DNA of 64,000 nt, taken from contig NZ_JASISP010000007.1 in NCBI RefSeq assembly GCF_030063185.1, positions 87,599 to 151,598 on the forward strand, given 5' to 3'. Below the pieces are notes generated by a model. The model was not told the origin of the DNA, made no database searches, and saw nothing but the letters and a program-made list of their open reading frames with translations. The position numbers were made by a program, and so were the translations under genes. The stretch comes from Arthrobacter sp. H35-D1. Its GTDB lineage: Bacteria > Actinomycetota > Actinomycetes > Actinomycetales > Micrococcaceae. Below, in pieces: positions 37,188 to 46,339 of this stretch. Positions within the stretch are counted from its first letter, which is position 1, and every line of letters begins with the position of its first letter.

Positions 37188-38630
37188 GTGGATGTAGTGA
37201 AGAGACCCGCGGCACCAGCGGCCCATGGAACACGATGGGTGCTCCTCACTGCGTTCCTTCTGGGTGTGTTGGCTGCCGTGATCTGGTACCTGGTGTCGTT
37301 GCCGCACCCGGATGCGTTGAACCGGATGGCCGGAACCTTGCTGGCATGGGCAATCTTTGGAGCAGCGATCCTCTCGCTGCGCCGGGTGCCGACGAAGCTG
37401 ATGGGCGCCGTCGTCATGGCGGGAGCACTCCTGCTGGGTGCCGCCGCAGTGTCCGGTCCGCCGGCCACCAGCTCGGACTCCGCTCGTTACGCCTGGGACG
37501 GCATTGTCCAGAAAGCCGGCATTTCCCCGTATCGCTACGTGCCGGCAGATCCGGCGTTGCAGGATCAGCGGCCGGACTGGCTGTTCCAGGGCCGGGTCCC
37601 GGACGGCCGGTGCACTCCGGGGCTCTACCCGGCCAGCACCAGCCCGGGATCCGCAAATTCGGCGGACCGTCCCGGAAGCGACAGGCTCTGCACTGCCATC
37701 AACCGCCCCCAAGTTCCCACCATCTATCCGGCATTGGCCGAGATCTACTTCCTGGCGGTCAGGCTCGTGCCCGGCCCCGGCGTCGGCTACATCGCATTTC
37801 AGCTGGCCGGGCTGGTCCTTAGCTTGTCCTTGACGGCGGGACTGCTTCACTTCCTGCGGCGGACCTCCCGCCTCCTGTCCAATGCAGCGTGGTGGGCTTG
37901 GTCTCCGCTGGTGCTTTCCGAGGCTGTCAACAACGCACACGTCGACGTCTTGGGTGCCGTGCTTGCCACGGCCGCCGTCCTGTTGCTGTTTCGCGGCAAG
38001 GTCTTCTCTTCCGGTGTGGCCTTTGGAGCGGCGGTTGCAGTGAAGCTGATACCCGTCATGATGGCGCCGGGGATGCTTTTCCGGCGCCCGCTGCGCTTTT
38101 CACTCACTGCGGCGCTGGCATTTGTGGTCCTGTCCCTGCCCTACGTCCTGATCAGCGGCTGGGCCGTGATCGGATATCTTCCCGGGTATCTGGTCGAGGA
38201 GGGCTATGGAACCGGAGAGAGTGATCGCTTCTCGCTGGTGCGCCTGCTGGTTCCGGACCGGTGGGCCACACCGGCCGGGGCCATACTCCTGCTCATCACT
38301 GCCATCTACATCTGGCGCACCGTGGATCCGCAACGGCCCTGGGACAAGCAAGTGGTCATGGTGGGAGCCACCTTGCTGATCGTCAGCCCCGGCTACCCCT
38401 GGTATGCACTGCTGCTGGTGCCTTTGATAGTGCTCAGCGGACGCTTTGAATACTTCACCGTCCCTTTGGCACTCACCATCATGTACCTTGACGGCGGCTT
38501 GTTTAACAGCACGCTCACCACCAGAACGGTCCTTGGTGCCGCCGCACTGACCATTATCGCCGCGGCATGGTTGAGGCGTCGTCGTGGTCGCAGTTATTCG
38601 GCAGCCACCGCTCGGGTACCTCGAGGATGA
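37188..38630 (+). CDS. GT87/GT-C-like membrane glycosyltransferase
   Basis: A 480-residue polytopic protein with about eleven helices, resembling polyprenol-phosphate-mannose-dependent GT-C transferases (DUF2029/GT87, MptB-like). The first outer loop holds SDSARYAWDGIVQKAGISPY with an acidic pair expected for the lipid-linked sugar donor, and NRPQVPTIYPALAEIYFLAV is family-typical. The GTG at 37188 has AGGA upstream; GTG 37197 is an alternative. It would transfer a sugar on the outer face of the membrane, a sensible last step for the neighbouring cluster. Confidence 0.78.
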   Translation: MDVVKRPAAPAAHGTRWVLLTAFLLGVLAAVIWYLVSLPHPDALNRMAGTLLAWAIFGAAILSLRRVPTKLMGAVVMAGALLLGAAAVSGPPATSSDSARYAWDGIVQKAGISPYRYVPADPALQDQRPDWLFQGRVPDGRCTPGLYPASTSPGSANSADRPGSDRLCTAINRPQVPTIYPALAEIYFLAVRLVPGPGVGYIAFQLAGLVLSLSLTAGLLHFLRRTSRLLSNAAWWAWSPLVLSEAVNNAHVDVLGAVLATAAVLLLFRGKVFSSGVAFGAAVAVKLIPVMMAPGMLFRRPLRFSLTAALAFVVLSLPYVLISGWAVIGYLPGYLVEEGYGTGESDRFSLVRLLVPDRWATPAGAILLLITAIYIWRTVDPQRPWDKQVVMVGATLLIVSPGYPWYALLLVPLIVLSGRFEYFTVPLALTIMYLDGGLFNSTLTTRTVLGAAALTIIAAAWLRRRRGRSYSAATARVPRG

Positions 38631-38718
38631 CGGTGGGGCCGATCTCGAATTTGGTGCGAATTCTTGGACGGGTGGAGCACATCCTCGGCCGAGAATTCCT
38701 GCTCGGACGGGACTATGA

Positions 38719-38741
38719 TCCGGGGGCACCCGGGAATTTTT
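38719..38741 (+). terminator. Rho-independent terminator after GT87-like gene
   Basis: CCGGG (38720-38724) pairs with CCCGG (38729-38733) around a short loop and is followed by AATTTTT. It lies about 90 bases after the stop of the glycosyltransferase and before the next membrane-protein gene. Confidence 0.5.
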
Positions 38742-38797
38742 GCGCGCATTCTGGTTGGACACGGTCTCATCCGATCGGGTCAACCAGAGGAGTTCCC

Positions 38798-39454
38798 ATG
38801 TCTGACCATACCGAAGCCCCGTCATCAGCAGCCGGTATTGCAGCTGAGTGCAAGCCACCCGGCCGCTTGAAGCAACTGATTGACCTCTTGGCGCGTATCC
38901 CACTACCGGCCGTGGGCATCATGCTCATCTGCGGGGCTGCGTTGTCGGATGTCAACAACTTCATGTTGCGCATGTTGGCAGCGGGCGACTTTCAGGGATT
39001 GTCGCAGTGGGCGGCACGGTTGACCCTCATGCAATACAACCTGCTCATTCCTGTGGCGCTCCTGGCTTTGTGGGCTCGTCGCCGGAATGCGCAGGGTCGG
39101 CTCGGAGCAATCGGGGCGGCCCTGATCGCACTCTTGCCCGTGCTCCATGTCTTCCTCACGATCTGTGCAGTTGTATGGGGGCTGATTCTTGGCCGCGGCG
39201 ACATGGATGATCCGTTCATGTACATCGAGTACCTGATCCTCCTCGCCTACGTGGGAATCATCATCACCTCGGTCGCCTGGATGCGAGATCGCTCCGCTGC
39301 ACGGTTGATCGGACCGCTGATCCTCATCGGCCTTGCACTGCACTTCTTGATTCCGTGGGCATTCACTGTCATCTACGCCGTGCTTGCGGTGACCATCATC
39401 CGTACATCGCTTGTTCGAAAGGGCACTGCGGCGTCTTCATCAGACGTATCCTGA
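38798..39454 (+). CDS. Integral membrane protein of unknown function
   Basis: A 218-residue protein with six predicted helices (about residues 37-55, 70-92, 98-128, 140-160, 168-185, 188-205) and a polar N-terminus. Strong AGAGGAG precedes the ATG. I do not recognise the family. It sits about 40 bases before the NarL-type sensor kinase on the same strand, and may be co-transcribed with it as a membrane partner. Confidence 0.65.
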   Translation: MSDHTEAPSSAAGIAAECKPPGRLKQLIDLLARIPLPAVGIMLICGAALSDVNNFMLRMLAAGDFQGLSQWAARLTLMQYNLLIPVALLALWARRRNAQGRLGAIGAALIALLPVLHVFLTICAVVWGLILGRGDMDDPFMYIEYLILLAYVGIIITSVAWMRDRSAARLIGPLILIGLALHFLIPWAFTVIYAVLAVTIIRTSLVRKGTAASSSDVS

Positions 39455-39491
39455 CTATAAACACACGGAAAAAGAGCCGGGGGTGGCTGCG

Positions 39492-41519
39492 ATGGTCGTG
39501 GTGCACGCGCATCAGCTCCCAGCCGCCCCGCGGCTCGGCAACGTCGTCTCTGCAGTGGCGATCTGCCTTTTTCTCCTCGGATTGTGCATCGAGGTGGCCT
39601 TCCGGTTTTCCTCTGGTCGCGTCGTCCTGACGTGGGCGTTTATCCAGACCGCGTCCCTGACGTTTGCCCTCTGCATATCCGGTCGCATTCTCCTGGGGCC
39701 TGTCGCCGCTCGTCCCGTGGGCAAGGTCCTCCTTGCCAGCGGTTGTGCGGGGGCATTGAGCTTTTTTTGCACTGCGCTAGGCAACATCGCACTCCTTCGA
39801 GGTTCAGCCATGGCGGTGCCGCTTCACTTGATCGCCCAAACCGTCTGGCCGCTGTATGTCATTCCCATGCTGACGCTCCTACCGCTGATTTTTCCGACAG
39901 GCTCACTGCAGAATCGACGTTGGGCAGTGGCGGTGTGGGGATCGGTGGCAGGCATGGCCGTCCTGATGGCGGCCACGATGACCGCGGAAGAGTTCTTGAT
40001 CGACGAAGCGGGCGGAAACGTCCTCGCGAATCCGTTCTTTAGCCAAGGCTGGTTTCGATTTTTGCTGACTACGGGGTCGATCCTTGCTTTGGGAGCTGTC
40101 GTCGCCAGCCTGTCCGCGTCGGTGCTCCGATGGATTCATGGAACTCGTCTGATCCGGCAGCAAATCTCACTGCTCGCCGTCTCGTTGCTGATTTTCCTGC
40201 TGTTCGAACTCGGCTTTCCTGTGCTGGACTTCGACGTGTACCAGTTCGGCATGACCGTCAGTCCGCTGCTGGTCATCGTCTCCATCGCCGTCGCGGTCCT
40301 GCGGTACGAGCTGTATGACGTCCATCTGGTACTTAAACGCTTCGCTGTCTACACGTCGCTCACCATTCTCCTCACCGCCTTGTTCCTCGCCGTTTACCTG
40401 GGCTTTTTGGTGTTCGTTGCGCAATTGCCCATCAACTCGAGTCCTTGGTCCGCTGTGGTGGTCGGCGGTGTAGTGGTCGGATTGTGCGCGGAACCGGGCC
40501 GACGACGATTGCAGCGGCTGCTCGAGCGTCGCGTGTTCGGCGAGCGCGGGCGTCCGCTCGTGGCGATGTCAAGGCTCAGGGAATCAACGTTTGAGATTGA
40601 TGACCAGGCCGTGCTGAACGCGATTGCCACCACCATTGCCGGCGCGGTGAAGTCACCCGGTGCCGCCCTGGAGTTGCACCATGACGGTCGCTTGAACTGC
40701 GAAGCAACCGTGGGTGTGCCCACGCCGCATCCATTTGCCATTCCGCTTCTGTACCGCCAGGAAAAGCTAGGTCAGCTTCTCATCAGCCGTCGAACTCCCA
40801 CGGAGGAATACGGGCCCAGGGACCGGGAACTTCTCATCCAGCTCGGAGACCAGGCAGCAACGATCGTCTATGGTCTGCGGCGTGATGCGGAACTGGTCGC
40901 CGCCCGTCGGGAAGCAGTTGCGAGTGCTGCTGAAGTCCGCGCCCAGCTCGGACGCGACCTCCACGACGGGTTCGTTCCCCTGCTCGCCGGCGCGGGACTC
41001 GCAGCGGAGGCGTTGCGACGCGGGTTCGAACCCGGTTCCCCGGATGAGGCAAGTGCTGCCCGTCTTGCTGAAAGGCTGCGGACAGCCGCGGGTGAAGCTC
41101 GCCGGTTCGCCCACGACCTGCAGCCGGCAGCTCTCACCGACGTCGGTCTCATCGTTGCAGTGCACGATTGGATTGGTTCACTGCACGGTGGGGATCTTCC
41201 CGCGATCACACTTGACGCCGATGATTGTGAACTGCCGCAGGCGATTGAACAAGCTGGATTCTTTTTCGTGCTGGAGGCAGTAACCAACGTTCTTTGTCAC
41301 GCCAATGCCTCAAAAGCGACAGTCGTCATCCGACGTCATCCGGGCTCGCTGGTCCTCTCGGTCGAGGACAACGGCACCGGCCTTGCTGCCCCCTACGTCA
41401 GTGGAGTGGGACTGACCTCAATGCGCCAACGCGTCCAAGCACTCGACGGCAGCTTCGACATCCGGGCCGGTTCCTTGGGCGGCACCATCGTCATGGCCGA
41501 TATGCCGGTGTCGACGTGA
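39492..41519 (+). CDS. NarL-type sensor histidine kinase
   Basis: A 675-residue kinase with eight hydrophobic helices in the first 310 residues, a GAF-like region near 350-450, a HisKA_3 dimerisation helix with the histidine in LGRDLHDGFVPLLAG near residue 490, and an HATPase domain (AVTNVLCHANASKATVVI, VEDNGTGL, GVGLTSMRQRVQALDG). The membrane part resembles 7TM/8TM sensor modules, so the signal may be a membrane or lipophilic compound. ATG 39492 is preceded by a G-rich stretch; GTG 39483 is an alternative. The stop overlaps the regulator start. Confidence 0.88.
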   Translation: MVVVHAHQLPAAPRLGNVVSAVAICLFLLGLCIEVAFRFSSGRVVLTWAFIQTASLTFALCISGRILLGPVAARPVGKVLLASGCAGALSFFCTALGNIALLRGSAMAVPLHLIAQTVWPLYVIPMLTLLPLIFPTGSLQNRRWAVAVWGSVAGMAVLMAATMTAEEFLIDEAGGNVLANPFFSQGWFRFLLTTGSILALGAVVASLSASVLRWIHGTRLIRQQISLLAVSLLIFLLFELGFPVLDFDVYQFGMTVSPLLVIVSIAVAVLRYELYDVHLVLKRFAVYTSLTILLTALFLAVYLGFLVFVAQLPINSSPWSAVVVGGVVVGLCAEPGRRRLQRLLERRVFGERGRPLVAMSRLRESTFEIDDQAVLNAIATTIAGAVKSPGAALELHHDGRLNCEATVGVPTPHPFAIPLLYRQEKLGQLLISRRTPTEEYGPRDRELLIQLGDQAATIVYGLRRDAELVAARREAVASAAEVRAQLGRDLHDGFVPLLAGAGLAAEALRRGFEPGSPDEASAARLAERLRTAAGEARRFAHDLQPAALTDVGLIVAVHDWIGSLHGGDLPAITLDADDCELPQAIEQAGFFFVLEAVTNVLCHANASKATVVIRRHPGSLVLSVEDNGTGLAAPYVSGVGLTSMRQRVQALDGSFDIRAGSLGGTIVMADMPVST

Positions 41520-42160
41520 ACGCCATCAGGGTTGTCATCGTCGATGATCATGCAGTATTCCAAGAAGGTCTCCGGGCACTCCTGTCACGGGTGCCGGAAA
41601 TCGAAGTTGTTGCCGCCGCTGCGACCACTGATGAAGCTGTTGAAACGGTCGCAGAACACCGCCCGGACGTGGTGCTCATGGATCTTCACCTTCCCGGCGA
41701 CGGCGGTATCACGGCTACGTCGACCATCACCAAAGCGGGCACGGCCGGCGCCGTGCTTGTGCTTACCGTGAACTCGGACAGCACCTACGTTCGACGGGCC
41801 CTCCGCGCCGGCGCGCGAGGCTACCTCCTCAAGGACGCCCAGCCGGATGACATCATTCGGGCCATCCTCTCGGTGCACTACGGCCAGTTCGTCTCCGACG
41901 CAGGCGTCGCAGGACCGGTTCTGGACTCCACAGCCGAACCACAAACAAGACAGGCTTTCCCAACACTCACCCAACGAGAGTACGAAGTACTCGAACGCCT
42001 TGCACGCGGACTCCGCAACGATGCGATCGCAGCACGACTGGGCATCAGCGTAAAAACCGTGCAGAACACGGTCTCTGCAATCTTTCTCAAACTCGGTGCC
42101 CGCGACCGGGCGCAGGCCGGGTCCATGGCACGGGACGCTGGAATAGGCTCCTCACCGTAA
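41516..42160 (+). CDS. NarL/LuxR-family response regulator
   Basis: A 214-residue regulator: receiver domain with VIVDDHAVFQEGLRALL and phospho-acceptor Asp56 (VVLMDLHLPGDGG), and the conserved lysine in GYLLKDAQPD. A LuxR-type helix-turn-helix follows (LTQREYEVLERLARGLRNDA, ISVKTVQNTVSAIFLKL). It starts at a GTG that overlaps the kinase stop as GTGA, so the two are made together. Targets are not evident. Confidence 0.92.
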   Translation: MNAIRVVIVDDHAVFQEGLRALLSRVPEIEVVAAAATTDEAVETVAEHRPDVVLMDLHLPGDGGITATSTITKAGTAGAVLVLTVNSDSTYVRRALRAGARGYLLKDAQPDDIIRAILSVHYGQFVSDAGVAGPVLDSTAEPQTRQAFPTLTQREYEVLERLARGLRNDAIAARLGISVKTVQNTVSAIFLKLGARDRAQAGSMARDAGIGSSP

Positions 42161-42327
42161 AGCCGGTCCGGATCACCACCCGCTTCCCGACCCAGCCGCA
42201 GTGCAACCACCGTCCAATTTCCCGACTCTTCGGGAGCATTGTCCGGGATCACCCGGGAAACTCATGGCAGATACTGGTCACATCCAGTCTGATCCTGCCG
42301 GTTCCTGCATGGTCTTGAGAGGTAGTT

Positions 42328-43035
42328 ATGCCGCGTGAATTTTCATCAACAATTGTCAGCTGCTCGATCGCCCTGATCCTGACGTTGACGGTTCTGTGTT
42401 CGTGTTCCACCGTTGGCCCATTTCCTTGGCCGTCTGGCTCAGGAACCACCCAGCCGGCGCCGCCGCGGCCAGACCCCGGACCAAAGCCCGCCCCGGTATC
42501 CACCCAGCCGGCACCACCCCCGCCAGCCCCCGAACCGCCACCCATCGGGGAAGCACCGGCGGCAACCTGGGGCAACTTGGGCCCCGCGAATATCGGTGAC
42601 AGCGTCGAGGCTGTCTCGGCGAAGTTCGGCATCGAATTCAAGCCTGTCGAGTGGCTCAACAGCACCGGGGACTGTGGAATTGCGGAAGCGGAAGGTTTTG
42701 ACATTGCCCTGGTCGTTGCCAAACCAGGAGGCGTGCAAGTCTTTGTCGTCGCCGACCCGCGAATTCCTCTCGTAACAGGCAATCAACCCGTCAACGTGGG
42801 GGACTCCCTGTCCGACGCTGCTGCAGCATTTCCCAATTGGTTCAGCACTGATTCCTACGAAAGCCTGGCCGGTGGACCCCGAGGCGTGGTGGCCCCACAA
42901 GAGCTCAATCAAGGCGGGGCCAGCCAGGGCCGGGCCATCCTGTTTGAGGCCGGCCCGGACAACACCATCAAGCAGTACAGGGTTGGCGTTTCCGCGTACT
43001 CGCTCCATGTCGACTACTGCACAACGCCCGACTGA
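42328..43035 (+). CDS. Putative lipoprotein with proline-rich linker
   Basis: A 235-residue exported protein. A signal peptide of about 25 residues ends in LTVLCSC, compatible with a lipobox cysteine, followed by a Pro-rich wall-spanning linker (residues about 35-75). The globular C-terminal domain of about 155 residues begins near NLGPANIGDSVEAVSAKFG and contains two similar 'vGDSl..a...F' units (GDSVEAVSAKF and GDSLSDAAAAF), suggesting an internal duplication. I do not recognise a function. Confidence 0.72.
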   Translation: MPREFSSTIVSCSIALILTLTVLCSCSTVGPFPWPSGSGTTQPAPPRPDPGPKPAPVSTQPAPPPPAPEPPPIGEAPAATWGNLGPANIGDSVEAVSAKFGIEFKPVEWLNSTGDCGIAEAEGFDIALVVAKPGGVQVFVVADPRIPLVTGNQPVNVGDSLSDAAAAFPNWFSTDSYESLAGGPRGVVAPQELNQGGASQGRAILFEAGPDNTIKQYRVGVSAYSLHVDYCTTPD

Positions 43036-43052
43036 AGTGCGACCTGATCACC

Positions 43053-43544
43053 ATGGTTCTTGATAATTCTCAAGCAGATCGCCGCCGAAATTCCCTTTCG
43101 GAAGAGTACTTCGCGATATTAGGCGTTATTTCAGACTACGACTCGCGTTTTATGATCATCAAGGGATGGTCCGTCACGACTTCACTTGCGGGCATCGGGT
43201 TGGGCTTCACTCAGACAAGTAGAGCTTTGTTTGCGCTTGCTGCCATGTCTGCTTTTTTGTTCTGGATGATCGAGGGGCTGGGAAAACAACATCAGATGCG
43301 CTATTACTGCCGGATGCGCGAGATCGAGGTAACGGGAGCAACCATTGAGAAGGATCAGACGCAGTTCTCTCCAGAAATTGATTGGACTTGGAAGAGGAAG
43401 AAAAAAGAACTCAACGTCCCTGCCCTTCGATCCCGGTGTCAAATGCAATGGCTAAACGCGTTCGCCTTTTTCTTCCCTTGGGTGTTTCTGCCTCATTTGC
43501 CCATCGTTGCAATAGGAATTGTCTTGTTCCTGTGGTCGGCCTAG
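43053..43544 (+). CDS. Small membrane protein of unknown function
   Basis: A 163-residue protein with two central helices (about 46-62 and 64-80; segment IIKGWSVTTSLAGIGLGF), a charged cytoplasmic middle containing MRYYCRMREIE, and a C-terminal hydrophobic hairpin. The 'KGWSVT.SLA..GLGF' pattern occurs in a widespread uncharacterised family, often in accessory regions. Lower GC than its neighbours suggests transfer. Function unknown. Confidence 0.6.
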   Translation: MVLDNSQADRRRNSLSEEYFAILGVISDYDSRFMIIKGWSVTTSLAGIGLGFTQTSRALFALAAMSAFLFWMIEGLGKQHQMRYYCRMREIEVTGATIEKDQTQFSPEIDWTWKRKKKELNVPALRSRCQMQWLNAFAFFFPWVFLPHLPIVAIGIVLFLWSA

Positions 43545-43655
43545 GCCTTGGCCAGAGTGGACTCTCCTGCAAGGGCAGGGCGTCACCGGACACCAAACTG
43601 GACTCGTGGATTCTCCGAGCGGGCCAGTGCCGAGCAGACGCCGGGCCGTATGTGA

Positions 43656-43920
43656 GCAGCATGTTCGGCACGGAAGACGGGCGACGGCGGTGTTGGGGGC
43701 GTCGCATGTGGCCGTAACCCAGTGAGCGTGTGCGGCGGTGAAGAGGATCACAAACACTCTCTCGATCGCTTCCGCGGCCATTCCCTGGTGTTTACTCGCA
43801 GGCGTGAGGGTGACATCGATTTCAAAAGTGTTGGGAAGCCCGCCAACGGCGTCGACGTCGCCATCAAGTATTGGGCAATGGAGCTCGTGAACGGCGAACT
43901 GGATCCATGCTCCGCGGGCC
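43656..43920 (-). pseudogene. GNAT acetyltransferase remnant
   Basis: One minus-strand frame reads WIQFAVHE, then IDVTLTPASKHQGMAAEAIE and HWVTATCDAPNTAVARL. This is the beta4, P-loop (Q-G-x-A) and beta5 order of RimJ-like GNAT acetyltransferases. The N-terminal third and the last strands are missing, and intact members have 160-190 residues. The piece lies just after the mtnN stop. It is a dead fragment. Confidence 0.6.
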
Positions 43921-43944
43921 ACCAAAACAGGTGCACCACGGAAA

Positions 43945-44715
43945 CTATGAGAAGACAGGCTCGAATTCCGGACGGGGTGCCCCTGCCTCAATCCACGACG
44001 CAATGACAGCCAAGGCAATTTCAGCGGACCGCTCTGCAGCGTCGTCGACGTGGTCAAGGAAGTCGGCTTCAGAGGCCGGTCCGCACAGGTCGGAGATTCC
44101 ACGAACGGCGAGGAAAGGGGCCTTGAAGGCGTGGCATGTCTGTGCAATGGCCGAGGATTCCATGTCCGTCGCCAGGACTTCATCAAACTGGCCTTTGATG
44201 ACCACGGCGCGTTCCTGGCCGACAAAGGCGTAGCTGGAGACGATCAGCCCGTGATGGACAGTATTCACAATGCGATGCCCGGTTGCTCCGACGTCGCTGG
44301 CATCCAGCAGGAAATGGGGGACAGGGTAGGACGCTGGCATGCCGGGGACTTGACCGAGCTGGTAGCCAAAGGCGCGCGCATCCGCGTCGGCGTTGATGTT
44401 GTCAGTTCCAACCACGACGTCGCCCACCCGCACGGACGCACCCAGCCCACCGGCGCTGCCCGCACTGATCACCAAGGGCGGGAGCGCACCCTTGTCGTCT
44501 CGATTCGCCAGCAGCAGTGCAGACATGGCTGCCCCGGCCGCATTGACAAGACCGATGCCGCCTTGGACGAAAAGTACTCTCCGGCCGTTGATGAAACCTG
44601 TGCAATGGACGGAGTTGCCTACCGGCACCGGCTCGCCGACCTGCGTGGCACGCTGAAGAAACGGGACAAGCTCTTCTTCCATGGCGGCAATGACGACGAC
44701 TTCAACCGGGCTCAA
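43945..44715 (-). CDS. mtnN: 5'-methylthioadenosine/S-adenosylhomocysteine nucleosidase
   Basis: A 256-residue nucleoside hydrolase of the PNP/MTAN fold. [17 protein letters not shown] is the family N-terminus, [16 protein letters not shown] and [11 protein letters not shown] form the phosphate/ribose region, and [16 protein letters not shown] contains the Met-Glu ribose contact; the catalytic Asp lies in [11 protein letters not shown]. It removes adenine from SAH and methylthioadenosine. I choose a TTG start at 44715, overlapping the luxS stop (TTGA). SAH to S-ribosylhomocysteine then feeds LuxS, so the pair forms the two-step methyl-cycle detoxification route. Confidence 0.9.
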   Translation of the reverse strand: MSPVEVVVIAAMEEELVPFLQRATQVGEPVPVGNSVHCTGFINGRRVLFVQGGIGLVNAAGAAMSALLLANRDDKGALPPLVISAGSAGGLGASVRVGDVVVGTDNINADADARAFGYQLGQVPGMPASYPVPHFLLDASDVGATGHRIVNTVHHGLIVSSYAFVGQERAVVIKGQFDEVLATDMESSAIAQTCHAFKAPFLAVRGISDLCGPASEADFLDHVDDAAERSAEIALAVIASWIEAGAPRPEFEPVFS

Positions 44716-45179
44716 GCGGAGACCAGTTCCCACTCGGAACGCTGCTGCAGGAAAGCCTTGGCAGCATCCTTGGCAGCGTCGAGTGAATGGTTTTCGCCCC
44801 AGCCGCACTGCACCTCGTTGGCGGCCGGGACTTCAACGGCCTCCAGGACATCGGTGAGAGTGGCTTCGATGAGGTCCAGCACGGCGGCGATGTCAGGCTC
44901 GCCCTGCAGAATGAGGTAGTACCCCGTTTGGCAGCCCATGGGAGAGAAATCAATGACGGACTGGGAATGGTTTCGCGAGTACTCGGCAAAAAGGTGCTCC
45001 AGCGAATGGATGGCTTTCATGTCCAGGTGGGCAACATTCGGTTGGGTAAACCGCACGTCATACTTGGTAATGACGTCACCGTGCGGCAGTGCCTTGCGGT
45101 CGGCGACGCGCACATAAGGTGCGCAGACCGTGCGGTGGTCAAGGTTGAAGGACTCTACGTTCATGCGTGTTGGATTCAT
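44712..45179 (-). CDS. luxS: S-ribosylhomocysteine lyase
   Basis: A 155-residue LuxS that splits S-ribosylhomocysteine to homocysteine and the AI-2 precursor DPD. Metal and catalytic residues are visible: His58, Glu61 and His62 in [10 protein letters not shown], the catalytic cysteine in MGCQTGYY (Cys83), and the metal cysteine in VQCGWGENH. The length and N-terminus ([10 protein letters not shown] after five residues) are normal. ATG 45164 is an alternative start. It is coupled with mtnN. Whether AI-2 signals here is unknown. Confidence 0.94.
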   Translation of the reverse strand: MNPTRMNVESFNLDHRTVCAPYVRVADRKALPHGDVITKYDVRFTQPNVAHLDMKAIHSLEHLFAEYSRNHSQSVIDFSPMGCQTGYYLILQGEPDIAAVLDLIEATLTDVLEAVEVPAANEVQCGWGENHSLDAAKDAAKAFLQQRSEWELVSA

Positions 45180-45266
45180 GACTGCGCTTTCATGCAGGGG
45201 TTTCGAAGCGGGGGCTTGCCGCGTCCAGTTCTTTGGCATGTCCATTCTAGCTGGCCGAGCAGCAAC

Positions 45267-45303
45267 GAACAGAGTCCCGGCCGCCTGGGCCGGGACTCTG
45301 TTC
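45267..45303. terminator. Strong hairpin terminator
   Basis: A perfect 16-base stem (45267-45282 with 45288-45303) around a 5-base loop contains the arms AGAGTCCCGGCC and GGCCGGGACTCT. It lies just downstream of the osmoprotectant operon's last stop and upstream of luxS, so it ends the ABC operon transcript. There is no long T-run. Confidence 0.75.
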
Positions 45304-45322
45304 GCCATCAAACAAGCAAAAG

Positions 45323-46339
45323 TCAAGGAGCGGTGATGAGGCCTTCGTCCACCATCCATTGGAAGGCGACATCGGCTGGTTCCTGCCCATCGACGTCGAC
45401 CTTCAAGTTCAATTTTTGTTGTTCATCGTTGGTGAGCCTGGATGAAATCTGCTTGAAGATGGGCCTGAGCGCCGGATACTTCTCAAGCACTTCCGTCCTT
45501 ACCACCGGTGCCACGTTGTACGCCGGGAAGAACTTCTTGTCATCTTCCAACACCGACAGGTTGAGGGAAAGGATGCGTCCGTCAGTTGTGAAGACTTCAC
45601 CAAAATTGCACGCCCCGCGCGCTGTGGCTTCGTAGACTGTGCCGGTGTCCAAAATCGTGACATTGTCATCAGGCACGCCGTCCGGGGAACCCAGTTCCAA
45701 GCCGTATGCCTTCAGCATCGGCCTGAAACCATCTGGGCGGGAATTGAACTCCGACTCCACACAGAACGTCCGTTCACTAACGGGAAGGTCCTTGATCTGC
45801 GAGAGCTTGGTGATGCCACCCAATTCCTCGACTGCATCCGCACGCACCGCCATCGCATAGGTGTTGTTCAGCTCACCCGGGGCAAGCCACGTGAGGCCGT
45901 TTCCCTTGTCTTCCTCCAGAACGGCAGTGTACTGTTTCTCGGGGTCCGGGATGCCCTCCTTGTGGCCGAGATAGGTCAACCATGCCGTCCCGGTGTAGTC
46001 CCAGACAATGTCCGCGCCGCCATTGAGCATGAGCTCGCGCACTGCCACGCTACCTGGAACATTGGACTTGTCCGTGACCTTGAAACCGGCTGCCTGGGTG
46101 GCCAGAACGGCCATTTTGCCGAGAATGAGGGCCTCGGTGTAATTTTTGGAGGTGACGGTGATGGAGGCGCCGTCGGGCAGATCCTGGATTTCCTGGATGG
46201 ACCCTGGTGCGACTGCCGGGACGAAGGCCGTTGCCGGCTGCAAGCCGCAGCTGGCCAGCGTCAGCGCGAAGACAAGGCTTCCGGAGAGAAGCGCCAGTTT
46301 TTTGATGCTGCGTGTTCGTATGCTGAGGGAGTTTTTCAT
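45323..46339 (-). CDS. Glycine betaine/osmoprotectant ABC transporter substrate-binding lipoprotein
   Basis: A 338-residue OpuAC/OsmX-type binding protein with a lipoprotein signal (FALTLASC, lipid Cys near residue 31). The mature part contains [17 protein letters not shown] and [16 protein letters not shown], characteristic of QAT-family binders that hold quaternary amines in an aromatic box. It is the last gene of the four-gene operon; its ATG overlaps the permease stop by four bases. Confidence 0.92.
   Translation of the reverse strand: MKNSLSIRTRSIKKLALLSGSLVFALTLASCGLQPATAFVPAVAPGSIQEIQDLPDGASITVTSKNYTEALILGKMAVLATQAAGFKVTDKSNVPGSVAVRELMLNGGADIVWDYTGTAWLTYLGHKEGIPDPEKQYTAVLEEDKGNGLTWLAPGELNNTYAMAVRADAVEELGGITKLSQIKDLPVSERTFCVESEFNSRPDGFRPMLKAYGLELGSPDGVPDDNVTILDTGTVYEATARGACNFGEVFTTDGRILSLNLSVLEDDKKFFPAYNVAPVVRTEVLEKYPALRPIFKQISSRLTNDEQQKLNLKVDVDGQEPADVAFQWMVDEGLITAP

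Noticed and set aside
36513..37940. 475-codon minus-strand open frame across the Moco/GT87 divergent region
   Set aside because: Runs antisense to the GT87 gene and out of frame with the Moco gene; both real genes have motifs, this one none.
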